Positions 19,930-25,467 of a stretch of DNA of 25,467 nt are shown one piece after another. Numbering within the stretch: position 1 is the first letter of the stretch; each line of letters starts with the position of its first letter. The notes under the pieces are model-generated. The model ran no database searches. It was not told where the DNA came from and worked only from the letters and a program-made list of their open reading frames with translations. This DNA comes from a virus: IMG/VR virus record IMGVR_UViG_3300006947_000076, positions 1 to 25,467 of that record, one strand, 5' to 3'. The translations under genes were made by a program, and so were the position numbers.

Positions 19930-20840
19930 TTATCCCAACAGTAGCTGTTGATCAGCATGACTTTTTAAAACATAGACGAGATCAGGAAACCCTGCACTGG
20001 ACTAACAATCCAACAGATTCCCTTCTGCGTTCCATACTTACGGTAGAAGTAAATACTACCGAGTTGTGTAATAGAACCTGTGTATTTTGCCCTAGGCACA
20101 ATCCTGAAGTATTCCCCAACAGGAACCTTCATATGAGTCCTAAAGGGGCACTGATAATAGCTACAGAGCTTGCTGCTAATGATTTTAGAGGTAAGATATC
20201 TCTCAGCGGGTTCGGAGAGAACCTACTTAACCCTGACTTTCCTCAGATAGTGCAGATATTTAAACATAGCCTGCCCGACGCTACAGTAGAGTGTAATACC
20301 AACGGGGATAAGCTGACCTACGAACTCGCTAGAGATTTGTTTGATGTATGCGGCCTGGACTTACTCTATATTAATCTGTATGATGGTATAGAGCAGATGG
20401 AGCATTTCGATAAAGTTATGCGAGATGTACCTACAAGTAAGTTTAAGTACCGTATGCACTGGGGAGATTTTGAAAAGCATGGTTTAATTTTGAACAATAG
20501 AAGCGGTGTTATGGATTGGGTAGGAGTAGAAGAAAGTAGTGTTACTGCTTTACAAGGTAAGCCTTGTCACTACCCCTTCTATAAAATGTTTGTAGATTGG
20601 AATGGTGATGTGCTGTTCTGTAGCAATGACTGGGGACGCGAGCACGTAGTAGGTAACCTACTAATGCAGGATCTCTCGAGCGTTTGGCTGGGCAAGCCCA
20701 TGACTAAGATACGGAAGAAGTTAATGAAAGGAGATAGAAGCAACTCTCCTTGTAATAAGTGTAGTGTAGACGGGTCTCTCTTTGGAAAGCCCTCGTTTGA
20801 TTTACTAAAGGAGCACTATGAAAATTCTAATAACAGGTAG
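19926..20840 (+). CDS. Radical SAM/SPASM-type enzyme 2, 304 aa
   Basis: C48, C52 and C55 (LCNRTCVFCPR) form the radical SAM cluster motif, with GFGEN (95-99) as the GGE-like motif and ECNTNG (122-127) after it. The SPASM-like part has C214, C232, C276 and C279 (PCHYPFYKMFVDWNGD; FCSNDWG; PCNKC). It aligns by eye with radical SAM 1 along most of its length ('ELCNRTC-FCPR...N-HMS', 'VDWNGD' against 'IDYHGN', 'NDW', 'KGDR/NGDR'), but has a longer N-terminus and Ser where enzyme 1 has the second Cys of CC. I infer duplication and divergence. The substrate is unknown. It overlaps the SDR-like gene by 23 bases. Confidence 0.9.
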   Translation: MIIPTVAVDQHDFLKHRRDQETLHWTNNPTDSLLRSILTVEVNTTELCNRTCVFCPRHNPEVFPNRNLHMSPKGALIIATELAANDFRGKISLSGFGENLLNPDFPQIVQIFKHSLPDATVECNTNGDKLTYELARDLFDVCGLDLLYINLYDGIEQMEHFDKVMRDVPTSKFKYRMHWGDFEKHGLILNNRSGVMDWVGVEESSVTALQGKPCHYPFYKMFVDWNGDVLFCSNDWGREHVVGNLLMQDLSSVWLGKPMTKIRKKLMKGDRSNSPCNKCSVDGSLFGKPSFDLLKEHYENSNNR

Positions 20841-21360
20841 AAGTAGCCTTGCAAGTTTGCTTCATGAGAGACTTCTTTCTACTACTAGCTGCAGAATCGA
20901 AGAGATACTAAGGGGCGAGGTTGTACTCGATGAATACGATGTCTTTATCAACTATGCTCACGTAGGCTTCAAACAAGTAGAGCTATTAGAGTATGTGTTC
21001 AATGAGTGGCAAAATGATACAAGTAAGCTCATAATAAATATATCCTCTAGGGCTGCTCAACCAAATATCTCTAGTGGATATATGTATGCAGCTCAGAAAG
21101 CGGCATTGAATCACTATGCAGATAATCTAACTTACAACTGCCTAAGCAAACAGTGTAGAATTACTACATTAAATCTAGGTCTTATGGACAGCAAGCTCCC
21201 CAGCCTTGCGTGGGGTCATGTGTACGAGATGATCAAAACTATTATGAGCACAGATGTAGATATACCAGACTTAACTATGCAAGACAGGTACAACTACAAG
21301 ATGTTACAGCACGATAAGGGCATCTACCTTTGGAGTCTACAAAATGAAAGCAGTAATTAG
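20818..21360 (+). CDS. Short-chain dehydrogenase-like protein, 180 aa
   Basis: The start MKILITGRSSLASLLHERLL is a Rossmann-type opening, followed by DVFINYAHVG (41-50, where SDRs have NNAG), INISSRAA with S76/S77, and Y90-x3-K94 (YMYAAQKAALNHYADNL), the SDR catalytic Tyr and Lys. TLNLGLMDS resembles the PG-type segment after the active site. Two things are odd. The nucleotide-binding TGxxxGxG is TGRSSLAS, with both later glycines replaced, and the protein is about 60-70 residues shorter than a usual SDR. It may have lost cofactor binding or use a divergent mode. It sits between radical SAM 2 and the SF2 helicase with overlaps on both sides. Confidence 0.72.
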   Translation: MKILITGRSSLASLLHERLLSTTSCRIEEILRGEVVLDEYDVFINYAHVGFKQVELLEYVFNEWQNDTSKLIINISSRAAQPNISSGYMYAAQKAALNHYADNLTYNCLSKQCRITTLNLGLMDSKLPSLAWGHVYEMIKTIMSTDVDIPDLTMQDRYNYKMLQHDKGIYLWSLQNESSN

Positions 21361-22627
21361 TAACAGAATATACATGGATTGTAGTGCCGAATTGCAAGAT
21401 AAAATAGATAAAGAACTTACTTATGCAATACCGACACATAACCCGTTAGACCCCCCTCTAATGATTAAGAATATGGGTATTATACGCAATGGACTCGTCT
21501 CTATACCCGCAGGTCGTATTGATTTGATACCGTCCAATTACGATATAGTAGATAAGCGCGTAAACATACCAGTAGACTTTCCTGAGTTTAGGTTCGAGTT
21601 ACGACCAAGCCAGAAAGAGGTTTATGACAAGATCGAAGACAACGCTATAATCAACGCATGGGTTAGCTGGGGAAAGACTTTTACAGGTTTAGCAATCGCG
21701 GGTAAGTTAGGTCAGAAAACACTTGTTGTTACCCACACTGTAGCTCTACGTAATCAATGGGCGAAAGAAGTAAAGAAAGTCTATGGTTTTGAACCTGGCA
21801 TCATAGGCAGTGGTAGATTTGAACTTGATGCTCCTATCGTTATTGGGAATACCCAAACACTTTACCGAAACCTAGACAAGATTCGTAAAGAGTTTGGCAC
21901 TATCATCTTGGATGAAATGCATCACGTAAGTAGTCCGACCTTTTCCAAAGTTCTTGATACAAACCATTGTCGCTATAAGATAGGGTTATCAGGAACCATA
22001 GAACGTAAGGATGGTAAGCACGTAGTATTCAGAGATTACTTTGGTAACACTCTATTTCAGCCCCCTAAAGAGAACTATATGACGCCTACTGTGCATACTG
22101 TTCATTCGGAGATCCGCTTTATGGATGGAGCTAAAACTCCTTGGGCAAATAGAGTTACAAAATTATCAAACGATGAAGAGTACCGACATACTGTATCAAT
22201 GTTAGCAGCAGCGTATGCGGCACGAGGACACAAAGTTCTAGTAGTAAGTGACAGAGTTAGTTTTCTCAAAGCGTGTTCTGAGTTAACGGGGGACAGAGCA
22301 GTATGTGTGACTGGAGACGTTTCTCACGAAGAACGTGAAGCCTTAGTAGAAGAAGTATTGTCTGGAAATAAGAACGTACTATATGGTACACAGTCTATAT
22401 TTTCAGAAGGTATATCAGTAGACTCTCTTAGCTGTTTGATACTAGGAACACCTGTTAACAACGAACCCTTACTCACCCAGCTTGTAGGACGAGTGATAAG
22501 ATTAAGAGAAGGAAAGATAGACCCTGTAGTTGTAGACATACACTTAAGAGGTAATACCGCTAGAAAGCAGGCCTCTAACCGTATGGGGTTCTACATGAAA
22601 CAGGGTTGGGAGATAAAATACTTATGA
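21344..22627 (+). CDS. SF2 DNA helicase, UvsW/XPB-like, 427 aa
   Basis: A UvsW-like N-terminal part (1-80) precedes the helicase motifs: FELRPSQKEV (84-93), Walker A WVSWGKT (106-112), motif Ia VVTHTVALRNQW, motif II DEMHH (190-194), motif III GLSGTIERKDG, motif V in SEGISVDS and motif VI QLVGRVIRLREG. In phage T4 UvsW unwinds R-loops and branched DNA and drives the switch to recombination-dependent replication. The Walker A lacks the usual Gly-x-Gly but still fits [AG]x4GK[ST]. It overlaps the SDR-like gene by 17 bases and the oxygenase gene by four, so it is part of the long 14481-23415 block. Confidence 0.9.
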   Translation: MKAVISNRIYMDCSAELQDKIDKELTYAIPTHNPLDPPLMIKNMGIIRNGLVSIPAGRIDLIPSNYDIVDKRVNIPVDFPEFRFELRPSQKEVYDKIEDNAIINAWVSWGKTFTGLAIAGKLGQKTLVVTHTVALRNQWAKEVKKVYGFEPGIIGSGRFELDAPIVIGNTQTLYRNLDKIRKEFGTIILDEMHHVSSPTFSKVLDTNHCRYKIGLSGTIERKDGKHVVFRDYFGNTLFQPPKENYMTPTVHTVHSEIRFMDGAKTPWANRVTKLSNDEEYRHTVSMLAAAYAARGHKVLVVSDRVSFLKACSELTGDRAVCVTGDVSHEEREALVEEVLSGNKNVLYGTQSIFSEGISVDSLSCLILGTPVNNEPLLTQLVGRVIRLREGKIDPVVVDIHLRGNTARKQASNRMGFYMKQGWEIKYL

Positions 22628-23415
22628 TAAGACCTGAATTTACATGGGAAGACTTAATAGCCCCCATGACAGACGAAGCCTTTATGTCTACTGTGAAAGG
22701 CAAGAAGGCTTTGGTTATTAGAGGAGACAACTTTAAGAAAAACTTCTTTAGTAATATTACTAGCTGGGAGCAGATCTCCCAGTACGTAGCTAATGATAGA
22801 GCCTCTGCGGGGTTGCAGGTAATTACCCCTAAGGGAGACAAACTATGTATGGAAAAGGGAAATTGTCATAATCGACCTCAACCTGCATGGACTAAAAATG
22901 ATTGGTATGATAAACAACTAGTAGGCAAAATGTGGGGAGAAGGAGGTAGTATAATACTTACCAAAGCATCTATGATGAGTCCCAATATGTCCGCTGTAGG
23001 TAATGCTCTGGAAGCAAGATTCAAGAATAGTGCAGCAGACGCACACTTCTACTGCTCTGGAAAGAAGAATGCGGTTTCTTTCGAGACTCATGCTGATCAA
23101 GACGATAACTTCCTAGTACACGCCATAGGCAGGGTACACTGGAAAGTATATAATGTATTCGCCAGGAGTGAGATCGTAGCTGGCAGAAAGAAGTTTACTA
23201 CTCGACTTACAATGACTGATAAAGAGGCAAGTAAGTACACTCCCGTAATTGATACAATACTAGAGCCAGGGGATTTATTATATATTCCCTCTGGAATGTT
23301 TCACAAAGCAACCCCTGCCTCGGCCCGAGTTTCAATCTCAGTGCCTCTAATGGAAAATGCAGGAAAGCGACCAATAGACCGAGACTATTATGACTTTGAA
23401 AAAAATAATTCTTGA
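22624..23415 (+). CDS. JmjC/cupin-4 2-oxoglutarate oxygenase, ribosomal-oxygenase-like, 263 aa
   Basis: The Fe(II) ligands are visible as H156-x-D158 (FETHADQDDNFLVHAIGRVH) and H227 in EPGDLLYIPSGMFHKATP, followed by RVSISVPL. The same layout (HxDxxDxFLxQxxGxxxW, then LEPGDxLYxPxGxxH) is found in bacterial YcfD/RoxA, which hydroxylates an arginine of ribosomal protein uL16. The N-terminal 110 residues (LVIRGDNFKKNFFSNITSWE) match the pre-JmjC region of that family. The target could be a ribosomal protein, another protein or a small molecule. ATG at 22624 shares ATGA with the helicase stop; an in-frame TTG at 22606 lacks a ribosome site. Its stop codon lies in the -35 box of the next promoter. 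Confidence 0.85.
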   Translation: MIRPEFTWEDLIAPMTDEAFMSTVKGKKALVIRGDNFKKNFFSNITSWEQISQYVANDRASAGLQVITPKGDKLCMEKGNCHNRPQPAWTKNDWYDKQLVGKMWGEGGSIILTKASMMSPNMSAVGNALEARFKNSAADAHFYCSGKKNAVSFETHADQDDNFLVHAIGRVHWKVYNVFARSEIVAGRKKFTTRLTMTDKEASKYTPVIDTILEPGDLLYIPSGMFHKATPASARVSISVPLMENAGKRPIDRDYYDFEKNNS

Positions 23416-23440
23416 CTTTAACCCAATTTTGATGTATAAT
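23412..23440 (+). promoter_or_regulatory. Sigma70-type promoter, rightward
   Basis: TTGACT (23412-23417) and TATAAT (23435-23440) are spaced 17 bases. The TGA stop of the oxygenase gene lies in the -35 box, and the ATG of the next gene (23442) starts one base after the -10, before the expected start of transcription. Confidence 0.9.
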
Positions 23441-23441
23441 A

Positions 23442-23843
23442 ATGTTCTTATTTGACTGGCAGAAGGTTTACGATACGGCAGAGGGAAACATTTCCCGTTG
23501 TGCTATGATTATGGAGATGCTTATAACTAAGCGTGTTCCTAAGAATAAGTACGACCCTATCTATAAATATTCTGAGATGGACTTCTTCGGAGGCAGCTTT
23601 CTGTTGCATCCAGACGTCCTTCTATACAACTCTTATAAGTACTCAACTCGTGACATTACAGTATACTATGCGCTTGCTGCACTACGCAGTTTGCCAGAGT
23701 ATATAGTGTCACAAAAAACCACACTAGACACACTACATAGTCCTGTATGTCTAGATACCTTAACAGAAAATAGGCTACTCGGAATCTTAGATGGAAACAT
23801 CCACTTTAAGTACGAAGAAGTCACACCGGAGAATATACACTAA
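23442..23843 (+). CDS. Conserved phage protein of unknown function, 133 aa
   Basis: It begins MFLFDWQKVYDTAEGNISRC and continues MIMEMLITKRVPKNKYDPIY, then DFFGGSFLLHPDVLLYN (48-64), TVYYALAALRSLPEYI (74-89) and LTENRLLGI. The order FDWQKVY, RIMEMLITK, KNKYDPIYKY, FLLHPDVLLYN is one I recall as a common conserved hypothetical phage protein encoded near ssb and recombination genes. Its conserved N-terminus needs the ATG at 23442 because an in-frame TGA at 23430 blocks any extension. Yet this ATG lies between the -10 box and the expected transcript start, with no ribosome site. It shares TAATG with the ssDNA-binding protein gene. Confidence 0.83.
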   Translation: MFLFDWQKVYDTAEGNISRCAMIMEMLITKRVPKNKYDPIYKYSEMDFFGGSFLLHPDVLLYNSYKYSTRDITVYYALAALRSLPEYIVSQKTTLDTLHSPVCLDTLTENRLLGILDGNIHFKYEEVTPENIH

Positions 23844-24475
23844 TGGCATTATCATTTAATAAGCAAACGGGCGGAGCCCAGAAATCATCAATCAGTACTT
23901 TCACTTACAAAGACGGAGACAACAAGATGCGCGTAGTTGGCGACATTCTTGCACGTTATGTCTATTGGATTGAAGGAGAGAACGGTAAAAACATTCCTTT
24001 AGAATGCCTATCTTTCGATAGAAATTCTGAGCGATTTACCAATAAAGAACAAGACTGGGTTCGCGAGTACTACCCAGACCTAAAGTGTGGCTGGAGCTAT
24101 GCTTGTCAAGTTATTGACCCTACTGACGGTAAGGTTAAAGTAGCAAATCTAAAGAAGAAGCTGTGGGAGCAAATTATTACTGCCGCAGAAGACCTTGGAG
24201 ATCCTACTGACCCTGCAACTGGCTGGGACATTTGTTTCAAGCGAGTAAAGACCGGCCCACTGCCTTACAATGTAGAGTACCAACTCCAAGCATTGAAGTG
24301 CAAGCCTCGTGCTCTCACCGAAGACGAACTAGGCCTCATTACAGACCTAAAGTCTATGGATGAAGTTATGACACGTCCTACTGCTGATGCACAGAAAGAG
24401 TTGTTGGATCGTGTTCGTAACGCGGGCAAGGATAACGATGACGAAATGTTAGAAGCTGAGTTTAACGTAGGGTGA
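23843..24475 (+). CDS. Single-stranded DNA-binding protein, 210 aa
   Basis: The core (KMRVVGDILARYVYWIEGEN, then NIPLECLSFDRNSERFTNKE, DWVREYYPDLKCGWSYACQV and IDPTDGKVKV) is the OB-fold region of the ssDNA-binding proteins seen in T4-like and other marine phages, rich in Trp, Tyr and Phe that stack on bases. The C-terminus (NDDEMLEAEFNVG) is an acidic tail with a phenylalanine, as used by SSBs to bind partner proteins. It lacks the zinc-binding cysteine/histidine cluster of T4 gp32. It is coupled to both neighbours (TAATG before, GTGA after) and placed with SbcD/SbcC-type genes, so it acts in replication and recombination. Confidence 0.85.
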   Translation: MALSFNKQTGGAQKSSISTFTYKDGDNKMRVVGDILARYVYWIEGENGKNIPLECLSFDRNSERFTNKEQDWVREYYPDLKCGWSYACQVIDPTDGKVKVANLKKKLWEQIITAAEDLGDPTDPATGWDICFKRVKTGPLPYNVEYQLQALKCKPRALTEDELGLITDLKSMDEVMTRPTADAQKELLDRVRNAGKDNDDEMLEAEFNVG

Positions 24476-25431
24476 TATTATATACGGCAGACTGGCACAT
24501 AAAGCTGGGACAGAAGAATGTCCCAGTTAAGTGGGCACTAAACCGTTATCAAATGTTCTTTAAGCAGATATATGAGTTAGAGAGCCAGTGTAATATGCAT
24601 ATTATCGGAGGCGATCTCTTTGATCGTCTTCCGAATATGGAAGAGTTAGAACTTTACTTCACGTTTATTCGTGGAGTAAAGATTCCAACTATTATTTATG
24701 ATGGCAACCATGAAGCTACTAAAAAGCATAAGACATTCTTTACGCAGTTAAAGCAAGTGTCTCGCGATATCAACCCTTTGATAAACATAGTAGATATATC
24801 ATATATAGATGAAGACTTAGGCTATGGCATATTGCCTTACGCTGATCTTCATAGAAAAGGTAGTATAGATCATTTTGATAAGAGAATGCCCTTATTCACC
24901 CATGTGCGTGGCGAGATACCGCCCCACGTTAAACCAGAGATAGACCTTGACCTGCTATCCGACTTTCCTGTTGTATTTGCAGGCGACTTACACGCTCATA
25001 GTAATACCCAACGTAATATAGTATACCCAGGTAGTCCAATGACTACTTCTTTTCATAGAAATAAAGTAAAGACAGGGTATCTACTTATTAACGAAGGAGA
25101 CTGGAGCTGGATGTGGGAAGAGTTTATACTCCCCCAGCTTATCCGAAAGACTGTTACTAATGAAGCAGATATGATTGCTACTGATTTCGATCACACAATC
25201 TATGAAGTAGAGGGAGACATACAAGACCTTGCTTCAGTAAAAAACTCAGAACTGTTAGATAAGAAAGTAGTAGTTAGAAAGTCAGAAGCGACATTGATTA
25301 TAGATAAAGAAATGTCTATACCAGATGAGCTAGTAGAGTATCTAACTTACATTCTTGAAATTAAACCCGAAAAGATCCCAGACATAATAGGCACTTATAA
25401 TGATTACACTGCGAACGTTGAGATGGAGTAA
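24472..25431 (+). CDS. SbcD/Mre11-type nuclease subunit (T4 gp47-like), 319 aa
   Basis: All metallophosphoesterase motifs of the Mre11/SbcD family are present: D7 and H9 (TADWH), D48 (IIGGDLFDR), N79-H80-E81 (DGNHE), H144 (FTHVRGE), and H174 with H176 (AGDLHAHS), followed by YPGSP. These bind two Mn2+ ions. With the SbcC subunit the complex resects DNA ends and opens hairpins, and in T4 gp46/47 it feeds recombination-dependent replication and host DNA breakdown. GTG start, sharing GTGA with the SSB stop. It overlaps the next gene by 32 bases. The length is typical of phage gp47-like proteins. Confidence 0.95.
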   Translation: MILYTADWHIKLGQKNVPVKWALNRYQMFFKQIYELESQCNMHIIGGDLFDRLPNMEELELYFTFIRGVKIPTIIYDGNHEATKKHKTFFTQLKQVSRDINPLINIVDISYIDEDLGYGILPYADLHRKGSIDHFDKRMPLFTHVRGEIPPHVKPEIDLDLLSDFPVVFAGDLHAHSNTQRNIVYPGSPMTTSFHRNKVKTGYLLINEGDWSWMWEEFILPQLIRKTVTNEADMIATDFDHTIYEVEGDIQDLASVKNSELLDKKVVVRKSEATLIIDKEMSIPDELVEYLTYILEIKPEKIPDIIGTYNDYTANVEME

Positions 25432-25467
25432 CTGTTTTAGCTATGGTGCTGATAATGAATTGAGCCT
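25400..25467 (+). CDS. SbcC/Rad50-type ATPase subunit (T4 gp46-like), N-terminal fragment
   Basis: ATG at 25400 opens a frame that runs off the right edge after 22 codons (ITLRTLRWSNCFSYGADNEL). The pattern 'I.L..L.W.N.FSYG..N.L' is the conserved opening beta strands of SbcC/Rad50/gp46 ATPases, just before the P-loop. It follows an SbcD gene, as expected. The 32-base overlap with that gene fits the many overlaps here. The rest of the gene, including the Walker A motif, lies outside the window. Confidence 0.8.
   Translation, partial: MITLRTLRWSNCFSYGADNELS

Noticed and set aside
1-25467. tRNA genes, CRISPR arrays, transposases, integrase or attachment sites
   Set aside because: I looked for cloverleaf-type sequences, regularly spaced repeats and recombinase motifs and saw none; the only repeated units are the promoter cassettes.

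Overview
This window reads as part of a lytic tailed bacteriophage genome. It has about 47 tightly packed genes, many sharing start and stop codons (ATGA, TAATG, GTGA). It carries a phage lysis cassette, a complete phage-type replication module and many small proteins of unknown role. The A/T-rich composition and the gene set (family A DNA polymerase, ThyX, PhoH-like ATPase, ribosomal protein bS21, JmjC-type oxygenase, glycosyltransferases) are typical of phages of aquatic Gram-negative bacteria. The host cannot be named from the sequence. Twelve near-consensus sigma70 promoters show that host RNA polymerase is used.

Layout. (1) Positions 1-3800 are transcribed leftward and hold 14 small genes: a leaderless SANT/HTH-like protein, a 27-residue membrane peptide, bS21, a zinc metallopeptidase, a second membrane peptide, a zinc-ribbon protein and conserved phage proteins of unknown function. 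This looks like an early, host-takeover arm. (2) Positions 3800-4010 form a divergent promoter region with one leftward and two tandem rightward promoters. (3) Positions 4014-6872 hold three small proteins, a lysis cassette (small membrane peptide, T4-type lysozyme with a TTG start, 3-TM holin) and two glycosyltransferases, the second sialyltransferase-like. (4) Positions 6931-9252 hold a conserved protein, ThyX, a dATP/dGTP diphosphohydrolase-type protein and an HTH protein. (5) Positions 9318-12990 hold two SANT/HTH-like proteins, each followed by a UUCG-loop terminator, a PC4-like protein and an NAD+-dependent DNA ligase split into two genes. (6) Positions 13071-17849 hold a DnaB-like helicase, a DnaG-like primase and a family A DNA polymerase. 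(7) Positions 17839-23415 are an accessory run of two radical SAM/SPASM proteins, a PhoH-like ATPase, an SDR-like protein, an SF2 helicase and a JmjC/cupin oxygenase. (8) Positions 23442-25467 hold a conserved protein, an ssDNA-binding protein and SbcD/SbcC-type nuclease subunits, the last cut by the window edge.

How they work together. Nucleotide supply (ThyX, diphosphohydrolase) feeds a replisome of helicase, primase, polymerase, ligase and ssDNA-binding protein, and UvsW-like and SbcCD-like proteins serve recombination-dependent replication. Repeated promoter cassettes at gene junctions split the rightward arm into expression blocks. The most unusual content is the phage bS21 together with a ribosomal-oxygenase-like JmjC protein and a pair of radical SAM enzymes, the multiplied SANT-like DNA-binding modules, and several start codons that conflict with the mapped promoters.
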